Shown piece after piece: positions 40,925 through 54,135 of a DNA stretch of 64,000 bases. A program made the translations under genes and the position numbers. Numbering within the stretch: position 1 is the stretch's first letter; every line of letters starts with the position of its first letter. This stretch comes from Parus major (Eukaryota > Chordata > Aves > Passeriformes > Paridae): contig NC_031773.1 in assembly GCF_001522545.3 (NCBI RefSeq), positions 44,436,786 to 44,500,785 on the forward strand. Reading direction: 5' to 3'. A model generated the notes under the pieces. That model ran no database searches. It saw only the letters and a program-made list of their open reading frames with translations, and had not been told where the DNA came from.

Positions 40925-43900
40925 TCTGAGCACTGCCATGATCCAAAGTGGGAGTAGGAAGCAATAAACACAAGATGCTTAAAGGAATTGCCATGGTTAT
41001 GTCATCTCATGATCTTTTGCAAGTAATAGTGTAGAGGAAAGAGAATGATGTAGTTAAAAAGTATTTTCTTTAGCGTGAGGAACAGATGGAAGGTTGCACA
41101 TCAAATCACTCCAAGGCTGAAAGATCACTGCCTGTGCTAAATGTGACATGCAGACACTGTAAGGAAGAGTTAAACGTGTTATGAAGTTAAAATACTGTCA
41201 CATGGATTTGTTGAGAATACAGAGCCTCCAATGGTTTCTAGAGACAGCCACTGCAATACTACAACATAACGACAGTTTCTAAATTATAAGTAACATCCAC
41301 AGTAATTTAGGAACAGAGTGACTAATGGAGATATGATCAGCATTCAAAACAGAAAGAGTCTGACTGCAGAAAGAATAAATTTCAAATACAAGATCCAAAG
41401 GAAAAAAAATAATACATGATTGCAATTGGTATGTATTTAATTATTAAAGAAACCGATATGCATTATTGAAAGCACTTTGAGACCTCTATGGGTGCCCTGG
41501 ATAAAGGAAATCTACACAACTGCTGTATATGGAAAAATGCTATTTGTATTATATTGCAAGGCATTTTTTGTACATTTAATGAACCTACTGATCCAGTGTC
41601 AAAAGTAAATAGAATAATTGAGCGTGTTATCCTTTGTATTAGCTACCATATTGGCTAACACATATGAATGTAATCCAATTTACAACACTGTCCTACTAAT
41701 TCAGGAGAAACTGAACAAATCCATATACATCTTACCTCATGAAGAAATAATTCATCATGATGAAAGCTATTCAGTTCCATACTCATCTTCAGAGTTTTTG
41801 ATATGAAAGACATGAGCAACTTTTCTGTTGTCAAAAGAATGCTTAATATTTGGTCCTATATACATATATTAATTAGGATAGCTTTGCAAATTTAGCCAAA
41901 GTATTTGAATGGATATTGAACATTTCCTTCCTATTTCCGCAAACAAACCAATGTTGTACATTACCCATTTCAAAATTGTAGTTATTTAATATAAAACCTA
42001 CCATAAATGCAGTAGAAAATGTTTTCCTGAATGTAGTAATGCATCTTATACATAGGTTACCACTCTACTAATGAGTGAGAATACCCAAAGTTCAGTCTGC
42101 CTGGTTGAGAATTTTAAAGATTCATATTAAAATTTCAAAGGCTAGAAATATCTGTTCTTCAATAAAAGAGGCATATTTGTTTTTGCACAAATCAGAGACA
42201 TTCTCAAGAATTTTATGCTACCTAGAAACTTTGAAATAGAAGACTTTTGGTTTGCACCATCCTCAACATGGTTGCGTCTAAAGAAGTATTGGCTCACATA
42301 AATTAACTTCAAGAACTTAATCAAGTACCCTAGTAATATGCTTCCAAATGTTTGTAAAGAGTAAACAAAGAAAAAGTCATACAGATGACTTTCTACACTC
42401 CACAACTCTAGAAGATATTTTTAATAACAAAATACCTAATAACTTGAGATCCCACAGCCCATTGCTAGGGCAGCCTCATGGTCTTGAAACCTCTTCTGAT
42501 CAGCAAAATCGTTGGTGCCATTTAGAAAGCAACTACAGGAAGAGCTATGGGCATCTCTATCAATCAGCAGTGTATCTGAGAGATCAGAAAGGACTGTGGC
42601 TCTCTTAGCTCTTTTCAGCCATATGAAATCTAGCAGGGGGCTCTGAAGCAGAGAGGAAAAGGAACTAGAATTGTAATTCTGGAGCTGCAATGTCTCAGAG
42701 TATGTTTGGTTCCTCTCCCAAAACTGTCTCTGCAGAGTGGCACACATGGGAAATTAAGTAACAAGAGAAGAAGAGTCACAGAGTATTTTTTCAAACAGAA
42801 TCTGAAGGACAGCCCTCCTAAGAAAAAGACATCTTTTCATACTAGACAGCAGGGGAAATTAAGCTGTCAAGTGAGTAGTGTACAAAATCCATCCATTTGG
42901 TGATTGGTACCCAATCAAACTGTGGAGTTACTATCTGGAACTTTGCTGGAAGAGATGAAGAGGCTGCTAAGTGAGACACTAACCTGATCAAGGTATCTGA
43001 ATTCAGTATGTGTGGTACATTTAAGTTCCTCAAGCACAGACTATATGTGGCATAGATATTGTAGGTGCATAAATCAGCTAAAGCCTCATGAGAGCCCTGA
43101 GCACTAAGTTCAACACAGTGGCTTCCATAATTTAGACCTACAGGCTCAAGCTAGATACGTATAAAGAAATTCTGACTTTGAAATTAGACATGTATCACTG
43201 CCAATCTGTGAGAGATCCAAGAGAATCCAAGAGAAGGACCAGAAAGATACAGAACAAGGATTTCTGCATGTCTGAAATCACTAAATGATGTAAGACTCTT
43301 TGGTTTGCAAATGAGACCATTGACAGAAGAAATTATAAAACTGTGTAAAATGATCCATAGCACAGAAAAGATACATAGGGAAGGAATTCAAGGACAAATT
43401 TGATGAGCTACTAGCAACAATGTGTAACTTTTCCCTTAAAAACTTGTTATCTGAGGACTGAAAATTGACAAAATTGATGTCAGTTTTTGAGAATAGCTTC
43501 ATGGAAGATTCAGAGTAATACTGGCTTCTATGCCCTTTCCCAGGTGAAATAGTAGGAATTAAAAAATGAATACTAGTAATCCACACATGAATAAAGACAA
43601 AGTTAAAGTGACTGCATGTGAGGATGCCTACTGGTGTTCCTTGAAGCAGTCAAAATCACCTACAGAAAGTTAACAATTTGCTTGATCTGCTTTTGATGAA
43701 GCCACTCTTAAAACACTTTTACAAAAAAACCCACAAAAGCCACAAAACAGCAGTCATGACATTAAGCCATAAGAAGAAGTTCTTTCATGGAGAATTAGTT
43801 GTTTAAACCAGGAAACTGCAGGAGAAATCATAGTTTTCAAGGCGGATGAAGGTTTCTAGTGAATTCTTCAAGAGATTGTGAATGAGCCTTGGCAGCTCAG

Positions 43901-44235
43901 TATATTTAATAAGTCTCCAGGGAAGAAGACTAGCACTAAGATCATAAAACTGGATGATGATAGGAACTTATCAAAGGTTAAAAAGTCAAGGACCAGTTTG
44001 GCCTAATTCCAGAAGTCCTTAGGCTCAAAATTATTATTTTAAGAATGCTATGCAAATAATTAATAATATGCTTGTTTTTATACTTGCTACGTAGCCTTCC
44101 CTTGTCCTCTGTTTATGGTAATTTTTATAGACATTACAGTGGGTTAGGTAGACCCACTGATCTGCTTCACTATGGTTGCTGTTAGGCTCTTTCATTCCTA
44201 CAGTAAAAACATCATGGGCTTCAATAATGATGTAC
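40925..44235. other. Gene-free intronic stretch, partly A/G-rich
   Basis: No exon was recognised. From about 42.3 kb onward the plus strand becomes richer in A and G and less AT-extreme, and several 65-100 codon frames appear on both strands. A stretch around 43140-43190 vaguely resembles the CR1 3' block before the AGAAATTCT motif, but the match is too weak to call. Confidence 0.4.
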
Positions 44236-44239
44236 CCAC

Positions 44240-44345
44240 TTCAAATAAAATTAGAGTCACTTTTCCACACAGTATAATTAAATTAAACTGTGGGACTCAC
44301 CAGCATCTTGTGAAAGGTCCAAAGTATTTAGCTGTAAACTAATGG
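44240..44345 (+). mobile_element. Ancient CR1/L3-like LINE relic
   Basis: This short stretch keeps the order of words seen in old CR1/L3-class 3' regions: TTAGAGTCACTTTTCCACAC followed by AG, then AAACTGTGGGACTCACCAGC, then TCTTGTGAAAGGTCCAAAGT. The corresponding consensus encodes a conserved late segment of the LINE 3' end (cacacag, then aaactgtggaactc, then gatgttgtgaaggcc). Divergence is high, so the insertion is old and the borders are uncertain. Confidence 0.55.
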
Positions 44346-44349
44346 AAGG

Positions 44350-46070
44350 CAGTCCTAACTAATTTCTCTCTCTAGTATTTTTCCTCTGATCCTGAACAGC
44401 AATCATTATATCCTAAGAGAAATCAGGAGTGCAATTTGTGAGAGATTTTCAAGGACAATTCTCAAAAAGTTCAAAATCTGGACAGTAACTGAGCCAATAT
44501 CATAAAGATTAATTTTACAGAAGACAAAGACTGAATCATTCGTGTGAAAGAAGTATGTATGAGAAAAGAAGCTCAGAGTGCAAGATGAATTAATTGAGAA
44601 GAAATGTAAACCAGGCCACTTCCATGTAACCCTCATCCCAGGAGTCCAACTATCTGTGATTCCAGACCTACTTTCAGTACAGTGCAGCTTGCAACTGTTC
44701 TCAGTTTCCTTCTGAGAAAATTGCTAGGGCGTGAGAGGGAGCTGTGAGGGAGTGCACAGGCTGGAAGCATTCGAGATAAGAAAGGTAAAGTTGCAGACAC
44801 AAGTAAGATTGTTGAGACAGGAAAACTGGCACCTCAAGGATTCAAGGAACAACATTCACATGAAGAAGCATAAAATCCTAAGAAGAAAAAAGAAAGGTAA
44901 ATCAGAAGATAGCAGCTCAGCACTACCACAAATCAGCCTGTTCCAGTGAGCCCCAGAGGCCAGCTCTCCCCTTACCTGAGTGATGACTACTTGCCCATTA
45001 TACTGAGTGACTCATTCAGTGGGGGTTGATTTAATGCCTGGTTCATTAGTCCTACAATATATTGTGTGTTACACGACAAATAACCTGCTTTGTGCTTTTA
45101 AGGTGTTTATATCTTGCCTGAAGAATCTCTATGGTAAAAGTTCCCTGAAGAGAGTGAGTCCCACAGGGGGAGGGTTATGTAAGTAATCCAGAATAACAGA
45201 CAAGAATAATATCATTAGTCATCAAAGCACAGGTGCACAGGTGGGTTAGGGGATTATAGAACATACTGGACTTCTTTTTCAGCAGAAGATAAGTATTTCT
45301 GAAAAGTTCCTCATAGCTGCACCATTGAATAAATTATATCTGAATCTTGATACAGAATCTGATCTCTCTTATGAGCCAAGAAAACTGGGAGACAAAAGCA
45401 GAAGTGTGGGTAAAGCCTAATCTAGGAGAAGGCATTCCGAATACTTACAATCCCAGGATAAGAAAATTAGAACAATGCTTCCCAGAAAGCGTATCACAGA
45501 AGGAAATGGATCTGGGAAAATTCTAAATGATCTAAATGAAAAATTAATTAGTGAAAGAAAATCTAAATTTCAAAGTCTGACTTGTTGAGGACTTAGAATG
45601 CTAGTGGGACCTTACAAGAAACAGAAGTGAGTAACTTTTAAGATTACTGATTCAAATGCTTTTAGAAATTCCTGCTTGATTACGTTTGAAGAAACACATG
45701 CTTTATGTACACATAAAAGTTAGAAAGAAACTAGCATGTAAGTCAGAGAGGACATTACCTTGCTGGAATACTTTGAAATAAATTTGAGGGATCTGAATAT
45801 TCAATTTGTTTCTTAATGCCAGAGAGCTGGCTGGGGGACCAGAAAAGCTGAGGGAAGATGCACCACCAGCGCCTCAGACATTCTCCCTCTCTCATATGCT
45901 TGGTGCTCTCCTCACAGTGGTTCTAAATGTGCTTACCTAGATGATAATTTACAAGAATAATAAAGTTGGAAATAAAGTAAGAACTGTTCTTTTTAGGAAG
46001 AGAAGAAGATTCAAAGTTCTGATCATTCCAGTGTCCTATGGGAATAAAGGGTAAATCACGAAGGATAACT
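44350..46070. other. Gene-free intronic stretch
   Basis: A/G-rich sequence continuing from the ancient CR1 relic to the younger CR1 tail. The 72-codon plus-strand frame at 44731-44949 is rich in K, R and E because of purine-rich composition and has no recognised motif. Confidence 0.4.
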
Positions 46071-46075
46071 TCAAT

Positions 46076-46548
46076 CGCAGAATCATTTAAATTTTAAAAG
46101 ACCTTTAGGTTCATTGAGTTCCACCATAAACCTAACACTGTCAGGCCCCACTAACCATATCTCTAAATGCCACACCTACATGTTTTTGAAATATCCCCAG
46201 GGATGGTGACTCAACCCTGGTGACTTTCCTGGGCAGCCTGTTCCAATGCTTGACAACTCTTTCCTTTTAGTGAAGAATTTTTATCTAGCATTCAATATGA
46301 GCCTTGAGGCCATTTCCTCTTATTCTATTGTTTGTTACTTGGGAGAAGAGACTGACCTTGCTACAGCCTCCTTTCAGGTAGGTGTAGGGTGAAAAGGTCT
46401 CCCTGAGCCTCCTTTTCTCCAGGTTGAAAAACCCCAGATCCCTCAGCCACCCATCATAGGATGCATGTTCCACACCCTTCCCCAACTTTTGGGATACGCT
46501 CCAGAACCTCAGCCTACTTCTTGTAGAGAGGGATCCAAACAGAAGATA
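46076..46548 (-). mobile_element. CR1 LINE 3'-end fragment (end of ORF2 plus 3' UTR)
   Basis: On the minus strand, 46485-46310 encodes a decayed CR1 ORF2 C-terminus. It contains LRDLGFFNLEKRRLR, then TYLKGGCSKVSLFSQ and IRGNGLKA, close to the usual RELGLFSLEKRRLRG and KGG motifs. The 3' UTR follows leftwards with the characteristic words (on the plus strand) TTGAGGCCATTTCCTCTTAT, GGGCAGCCTGTTCCAATGCT and CAGGGATGGTGACTCAACCC. It ends at CGCAGAATCATTTAAATTTT, the antisense of the CR1 terminus. The element is 5'-truncated at about 46548 and in the same orientation as ANKS1B. Confidence 0.93.
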
Positions 46549-46549
46549 C

Positions 46550-49050
46550 TATCTTTAGCATCAAACTTGTTTCAACCCCTTCAGGACCCATGGTTGATAT
46601 CCCAATAGCTAAATGGAAAGAAGCATCAAATACGAACAAAGGGGTTCCTTGAACCAAATTAGGTATAGCTTTTATGTCAAATTCGGTGGCTGAAACTGAT
46701 TAAAAAGCTGAAATTAAGAAGTTATAATTTCTGTAGCCCTTGATAGATTTTTATTGCATATTAGGCACAACTTTAATTTAAACTTCTTGTTCTACTTACA
46801 ACTTAAGCATCAAGAGCCACCAAACTAAGTGTGCTCTGAATTATTTTTAGGATTCTGAGTCTGTTTTTTCTCTTGTTTTTCAAGTGCCTGGATTTTGACC
46901 TACTCTAGTGAGGAGTCCTGTTCTTGACTTAGTGGCTTTGACCTTTATACATTCTTTCACGAAAACTTTCTGCCATAAGCTTTTCTTTGCCATCATCTGA
47001 AGAAGTAAGACCTTAGAAATCAATTTCAGACAGCAGGCCTGCTGGTCAGAGCTAAGTATCTCGTTCTGACAGACTGCACAATGCTTCAAACCAATTTCTT
47101 GTCCATTTCTGAAGGATTCCCCTCAATTGGAAGAAAATAGTAATAATAAATACCTTTCTAAGCTACAGATTTTCTCAGTGAACATAATATCATTACATTG
47201 AGCTCCTATGAATTGGGGGGAATCAAATATGCCAGGACTAAAACTGTAATTCTTATAAGGCAAAACTCTTTTATTAACTCTGCTCTTGAACAATATAATT
47301 CCAACGTATCAGGTGGAAAAAGATATTTATCTCTATAGATTTCTATATCTATGGAAATAATTATGCAACTATTAACCAGCTTCTTCTTGCAACTCATGGC
47401 AAAAGGAGGGTCTTTTCCCAAGAACTACAGACCTTCAAATGGAGCATAATGTTAAGCTTTAAAGTTAGAGGGACATAGGGGTTTGGTTTATACTAGCTTT
47501 ACAGAAATTTATTCCTGTTAACTTCAGTGCAGATACTCCCCTTTTCATCAGCTTATGCAAGTTTGAAATCAAACCACAAACCTTTAATGACATTTTAATG
47601 ATCCACTTGGGGGAGCTAAAGGGTAATTTGTTTTCAAATTGATTGTGGCAAAATGGGATGCAAAATTACAGAAAACAGTAAGAGCAGAATGATCTACTTT
47701 TTTTGACTCAGTGCTGGTTGATCTATATCAGCTTCTGAAGCAAAGGGTCCCCTGTTCTTATTATAATTCCAGCCATTTAGAGAAAAGAGAATCCCAGTTA
47801 CAACTAGCTCAGCAGCAGACATCCGTAATGCATCAATCATATCCTGACTTCAGTTATGTACCTACAACATACATTAAATGAGACAGAGTTTGGCCCTTAC
47901 ACTACATTTTTGTGCTAGTTAACATCAACTGTGAGAACGAGAAAAGAAATTCTAGCATTCAATGGTTTTGTCTTCCAACTCATATGAAATAACTCCTTTT
48001 ATGATTTTTTTTTCTTTTGTTTAGATGCTGGTCCCAGGCTGCACCTGCCTGTGCCTTATGCAGCAGTTACTGTGTTGCAGCAGGGCTTTGCACGATAGTT
48101 ATGTTTTTCATTTCTCCAGCTTGGGACACAGTGGGAACTGTTTCCTAGCATACAACTACACCAACTGCTGTATCTTATGCTTGATTGACTATGGTTACTG
48201 GTAGCCCTTGGACTGCTCTGGGACTCAGGCACTAATCAGAGGCAGAGATGTAGTATCTCCTACATCTGAAGGAAGAGCAGAGCCTTTTGTCTGTGAAGAA
48301 TCAATAACATATGATACCAGGCTTTTCTCCAAAGTAGAGGTTTCTCTAGAAGTTCATATAAACTGACATTACAATTTATTTCAGAAGTCACAGCAAAACT
48401 ACAGTCATCAGTCTTTTATAAGAGAAAACAAGTCACTTTCAGACATGTAACTCACATGAAAATTCCACTGGTCGAGCTGTAGTCAATGTCTTCACTGTAA
48501 CATTACAAACTTCACCATAACAGCACAAACTTCCTCTCATTCCAAATTACCCTGCAGTGCAGTCCACATTAAAGTTTATGGTTGCCCATATGTGGTCATT
48601 AATTAAACTGAGACATATAAATGAAGTTTCAAGCAAAAGTGTAATTAAATAAAATTTTGTGTTATTTTAGAATATCTTACTAGCTATAAGGTTTCCTTAT
48701 TTTATGTCTAATTCAGCTGGAGCATGTAGAAAAAGTAAATTACAAGTATCTCTACAGGATGCACTTTAAAAAGCAAAGATGTGTGCTTTGTAGCTATAAA
48801 CTCCCAAAATATATTTTTAAATGTAATTCAGCCTCCTGAAGGCAAACACAATCATGCTGATTGAATACCATGCTAAAGACAATGGTAAAGTAAATGGAAG
48901 CAAAAGATACAATCAATCCTGCTACAGGCATGAACAGCACTTGATGACTGTATCTGTGGTGTAAATTGCTGTTCTGCGTTCTCCTTGATGTACAAAGACA
49001 AGCAATATATAATGTATTTGGGAGGAACTACTGCTATAAATTTGTCAACT
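46550..49050. other. Gene-free intronic stretch next to the SAM2 exon
   Basis: No repeat or exon was recognised between the CR1 tail and the SAM2 donor site. Composition is AT-rich with a mildly GC-richer patch at about 48020-48230. Confidence 0.5.
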
Positions 49051-49053
49051 TAC

Positions 49054-49206
49054 ATTAATTAATTCAATCTCCCATATTTTTTTCACAAGGTCCATCGATG
49101 TATAGCCATTAATTAGAAAGGATTTGGTATAGTCACCCAGTTCAATGGAATCCAGCCATTCAGCTACAGAGGAGGGGTTGTAACCATCGTGACCGATCTG
49201 CTTCAT
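49054..49206 (-). CDS. ANKS1B: ANKS1B internal exon: SAM1-SAM2 linker and most of SAM domain 2
   Basis: This is a 153-bp minus-strand exon, 51 codons, phase 0 at both ends. The acceptor is TTGTTTTTCAG immediately before 49206. The donor is AAT followed by the strong consensus GTAAGT (GT at 49053-49052). The peptide starts MKQIGHDGYNPSSV, continues with AEWLDSIELGDYTKSFLING, and ends at IWEIELIN. It is the inter-SAM linker plus the first helices of the second SAM domain. The leading ATG is an ordinary internal codon of the spliced protein, not a start. It joins in frame to the LLPK end of the upstream exon. From the family, the tandem SAM domains pack against each other, and the basic HRKR nuclear-localisation stretch of SAM2 follows directly. 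That part is encoded by the next exon, which lies left of this window or was not detectable in it. There is no frameshift or stop, and the exon looks functional. Confidence 0.95.
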
Positions 49207-51744
49207 CTGAAAAACAAGGATGAGCAAAAATTACTGGTAATACTCATTAAACACCTTTCAGAACAGGAGTTAAATGTATTATTTTCTTTGGGTCAGTTAT
49301 CTTATTCTCTGATCAACAGTCTTTTAATGGTTAGTACAGCATGAAACAATTTTGTGAGCAAAAGCAGTGATAGAACTTAATTTTTGATGCATCTTTTTCT
49401 TATGGATGCTTGCGCTTTACACCAGAGTATACCAAGACTGTAGTTGGAGTTCAATTCTTGCTAGACATCAGAGAATCTGTAAGTGAGGGAAGACAAGGGT
49501 AAAAGACACATCAATATCCTTACTGCCCAAAAAAATCATATTTTCACTTTAGATTTCATAGAAGGGGAAGAAATTAAACTGAGAAATGGTTCTTTTGGTA
49601 TCATACTGTGAATGAAATATATGGTCTTGGTTGTATTATTCCTAATTTATCTTTTCTACCGGGCTATATGTTATTTTATACCAGCTGAATCTGCACTATA
49701 TTTTCCTGTCCCCAGGGAAGGTTTAAAAAAAGTCTCTTTCCTCTACCTGCTCATATTTTTCATGGCACTCCTGGGAATTTAACATGTTTTAAATTGCTCA
49801 TTGTCAAGTTGCCTGAGATTGGACAACTGAAACAGATATTATGGGAATGGAATTGACAGAATAGCGTATACAGAAGTGCAACACTGGCATGTATATAGAA
49901 ACACAGCCACCTAATGTCATAAATCCTGTTTTCATAAAAAAACTAAGAAATACCACTGGCATCTAATTTTTCTGAATTTTGCTAGCTGCCAGGATGTAAA
50001 AGCTGCAATTTCTCTTTCACAACTGTCTCTCAGTGACACAAGCAAAGACATTAAAGGTAGTCATTAAAGCCATTAAAGATAAAAAGGTATAAAGCCCCTA
50101 CCTGAGCAGTTTGTTATGCCACACTGTTTTAATGAATTTCAAAGTAATCTACAATATTGGCAAAAATAGAAGTAGAATGAGGTATAAAAAACAGCCTCAA
50201 TTTTCATCAGTATTCTGCACATATTGTCTTTGGAAGTGTAACTATTGCTAACTTGATAATACACTGAACAGGTACATTGTTAAGAAGCTTTAGAGGGCTA
50301 GAAACCATGGGTTTTCCATAGGTTCTCCTGACTGTTCAGGGGTGACTGCAAATAGTAAAAGCCAGTCTCCCATTTTTGACTACTAAGATACATTCCTACT
50401 TTATGAGAAACAATGGAAGTGTGACAGAAACATAACACTTTGAGCTTAAGTTTGAAGTGAGTGACAAAGTAATTTAAAAAGGAGAGAGTTCTGATCTTAA
50501 TATCTTGCCCGAACCAATTTATTTCTCACAGTTTATTTGAAATACAATTTAAATTCAGAGCAGAGGAAAAAAAAAAAGAAGTCTTCATTTGAAAGCTGCA
50601 GCAGTGTTTGTCAATCTGTCCATTCAAATGCAGAAAGCCAGCATGTCATGGTCTTGATCTGGGCTTCCTGCAGTGCCAGAGAGGAGTGATGCAGGCACAA
50701 TACTACGTGAATATGAGAGTTTTCTCATAGTCTTCTGCTGCAGATGTTGGGTATAAAATAATAATTGAAATATTTAAATGATGTAATGAAATCATTATCT
50801 TAAATCATAAAGGAAAGACAATAGAAATCACATGATTAGCAGTGGAAATCACAGCCTTTCAGGTTACTGCTGTAACGAATCATACTGGAAAGAGCTCAGT
50901 TTTGTTGTTAAACTTGACATTTTGGAATTTACTTTCATCTTAATTTAGGACAAAATTATTCTATGTCAAAAGCATGGCAATGTCTTCTTTCATTGTCATT
51001 CACACTTCCATTAAATATTAGATTGACATTAGTCTGTCCAGCAGATTGCAAAATATTGGAGGATCCTGGGAGGTCTGGCTCCTAGAAAACTTATTTCAGC
51101 ATCCAATTTTAAAAAGGGTATGCCTAGATAGAAGACACTTGAAAAGCAGGAATCCGATAAATGGAAGAAGAAAAATCTAGCATAGAGATGACATGAAGAC
51201 ATGCAGGCCCAGAGGGAACACATGGGTTTCAGAAAATATAAGGTATTTTTGTTTCCTTTCTCTAACAAAGAAAACTGAAGCACCGTGAAAACAATTTTCA
51301 ACATATCCAGATAGGGCATGTTATGCAAATTATTTCCTGTGTTTAATACTATTTGAGCTTTACATTTAATAGATTCTAATTTTAAAATTATTTCTTTTTT
51401 GCCTCCTGATTTGAGAAAACCCTCACAATCTGGTCCATACTCTTGGAAACCCATCAGCCTCTATGAAAAGTAAACACAATATGACAAGTTTCTAAATTCT
51501 CAATTCCCACTGGAAATCTCCATCAAAAGAATTGTTGAAATTGATATTCCTCTACTACAGCAGAGTTGCAAAGGGCTGCAGGCAAGTAAACACAGGTGAA
51601 CAATGCAATAAACAAGAGGCTGAGAACAACTGAAATGGATGTGAGAATTTCAATCTTTGGTGCCAATAGATAAAATTGTTATTGGGTCACTCAATAGCCT
51701 ACATGAAAATACACTGGTCTATTGTAGTGCAGCAGCTGATTCTG

Positions 51745-52180
51745 CAAGGATTTTCCCTCTCCCTGTCCCGGAGTTTTGTCTGCTTGTATTCAAGGCCATG
51801 CTGCAGGCAGTGCAGCTGCTTAGCCTTGGATCAGATCTGTGTGAGGAAGAGCAGTGAGAAGACTGGCCAGGGCTTTAGCCAGACCCCCCCTTGTGCAGGA
51901 GCTGCATGTGAGCTCAGATCCATGTCCTGATGCTTGCCTGAGCTATGCTGTAGCCCACAGCATAGTGTCTGTGTCTATGCTCACATTTGTTCATCCTCAA
52001 CCACTGATTCATCCTCCAAGGTGGCCTTGTCCTGTCCTCATCCCTGTGAATGTCCTGTCGATTTGCCCTGGGATGTGGCTGCTCACACTCAGTGCCACTG
52101 TCCCTGCCTTACTCACTTTGTCCCAGTGCCCACTGCCCCCCCCTGAGCTCCCAGCCCATCTTCCCTGGCAGGACACTTGC
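51745..52180. other. GC-rich patch in the SAM1-SAM2 intron
   Basis: About 430 bp are much richer in G and C than their flanks, with few CpG. Three overlapping plus-strand frames of 66-134 codons are open here. The last one (51854-52258) has a Pro/Cys/Leu-rich, low-information sequence. No splice sites or protein family were recognised. An unrecognised LTR or other repeat is possible. Confidence 0.35.
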
Positions 52181-53879
52181 TACTATCACAAAAAATTAAT
52201 CTCTGAACTAGAATATTTATTGGTTTCAACACAAAAGCCGTATTTTGTTTTGTCATGAACTGAGAACCACTCTCTCATCTAAAACAGGCTTTCTAAAATG
52301 CATCTAAAATGAAAATTAATAAAATTTCACTATCTGTCCTCTTGTACGGAAAGTTTCTTTCTGCCTTTTAATAATACAAACTTTATTAACTGTCATTCAT
52401 AGTTACCTGAATGCTTTCCTTTCAAATACTTACTGACAGACATATTGGTTATCTAGATGTGACAGTATCATTAATAGTATCTGCTTTTCATAAAAAATGT
52501 TATTGAGTTTTTAAATAAAAACACTTTGAAATATCTGTCTGGAAGTGCTGCCTTTTTACTTTGTCAGAGATTCAGTTTAGTTGAATCTTATTCCAGTCTT
52601 CATCAACAGGTCCTGGCTATTAGACTGTATCTTTTCTATACTTGGACTCCTCTCACAGATCATTTAAACCCTGTAGGCTTACTTGCTGATTAATATTTCT
52701 TGAAAGAAAAACTCCCTCCTACCTACTGAGCATATTTCCATGCATATTTCAATCATTTTGCACCAGCTACAACACAGGCACCAGTGGTGTCAAACATCCA
52801 ACTAAGGTGCACACTGTTTGACTCAGATCAATGTAAAATCTCTGAGCTGCAAGTCATGAGTCTTTCAAATAATAACAGCTCATAAATAGGGGCACTATTG
52901 TTCTTCCACAGACAGTACTACCAGTTCATTCAGTTGTTTAGAGAGCAAAACCAATGTTAGCTTTGTCACAGCAGAAGATTTTCATGTGCCAACTGTGAAA
53001 AAAGTTAGGAATTGAAGCCCAAAGGATTTAGGGAAAAATAAATGTTTAAGAAAATATGATTCAAAAAAGCATGGAAGAAGATACAAATCATACGAGATTT
53101 CTCTCCTAGGTCCTATTGATATATCATCAGTATCATTTTCTTTGAACTGAAGAGAAAGCAGAAGCCAGAAAGAGCTGTTTCTCATAATAAAATAACAATG
53201 TTGAGTAGTAGCCTAATGGGTTGAGAAATCCCTCACACGAGACCGTCTGTCTGGTGATATGCTTTTAAAAAGTATATCACTGCTGTGTCAATAGAGCATT
53301 TTACATTAGGATAAAAGGTACTTTTATCCTAGAGTTTATCCAGATTTTTTTTGTCTCTGAAAGGTGGACAAATAAACACAAATAGTAACACTTCTAAGTA
53401 AATACATAGAAACATTGAGGTAGATTCAGTAGCATGCACTGTTACCAGTTTTCTCTGATCTTCAGACAGATGGGGAATTAATACTATGTTCTCCAAAGGT
53501 AATATCACTATCCAGTGGAGCTTAGTGTGTGTATCAAAATAAAGCTTTTTATGTGCTGTAAAAGGAGGATGAGATTACTTGATTTTACAGCTTTTTAAAT
53601 GATGACTATGATTACTGTGAATTTATGCTTGGGTTCATTTGGAAGAAAAATCTTTTTAGCAAGCATATAGGGTTTTCTTTTACACTGCTGGTCCCTTCAA
53701 GAGCTTTAAGCTGCATTTTTGCAAACTTATATGAAACTATGAACTACCTAGGTAAGAAATTTGAGGTGGTTGCAATGGGGGATGTATCAGTTCTTTTTTG
53801 TTTCCTGCCTTTGTCATTGTCTGGTATACATTATGTATTTTACAAATATGATCAGCTTGAGCCATGTTGTTGGAAGAAG

Positions 53880-54135
53880 AGATCACTCCTCCTCTGGAGT
53901 GTTGAAAGGGAAGGCTCAAGAGAGAGACACTTCTGAAGCCCAGAGAGCCTGGCTGGAACAGGGCACCACATGGAGCCTGCAGTGCCTGGGCAGGCATTGA
54001 GCCTGCAGCCAGGGGACGAGGGGCAGCTTTCACAGGGGACAGGCACAAATGACAGAGGACCTCAGAAGACTTTGCATGTGCTTCTGGTGAGAAAGGCACT
54101 GAGTGGAACAGGTCTCCCTGCAGAGACACAGTGGG
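53880..54135. other. Small GC-rich patch in the SAM1-SAM2 intron
   Basis: About 250 bp with raised GC content and open frames on both strands (130 codons minus at 53737-54129). The translations are of low information content. No family was recognised; it may be a repeat fragment or a regulatory patch. Confidence 0.3.

Larger units (their letters stand above)
1..49053 (-). other. ANKS1B: ANKS1B intron 3' of the SAM2 exon (partial, more than 49 kb)
   Basis: All of the sequence left of the SAM2 exon is inferred to be intron of ANKS1B. The next exon should begin with the valine that completes the SAM2 core, followed by the basic IGHRKRI stretch. Its reverse complement was not seen in this interval. 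Very long introns are known for this gene. Repeats and unrecognised ORFs inside it are listed separately. Confidence 0.7.

Noticed and set aside
40760..40994. Phe-Pro-Ser and Lys-Glu-Arg repeat proteins on both strands
   Set aside because: They are translations of the 9-bp pyrimidine repeat and not genes.
43140..43240. Possible old CR1 3' block
   Set aside because: One loose resemblance to the AGAAATTCT region without the following conserved words.
51029..51454. 141-codon minus-strand ORF in the ANKS1B intron
   Set aside because: The known SAM1 and SAM2 exons join directly, the ORF has no recognised domain, and its second half is Phe/Cys/Leu-rich as expected from T-rich chance frames.
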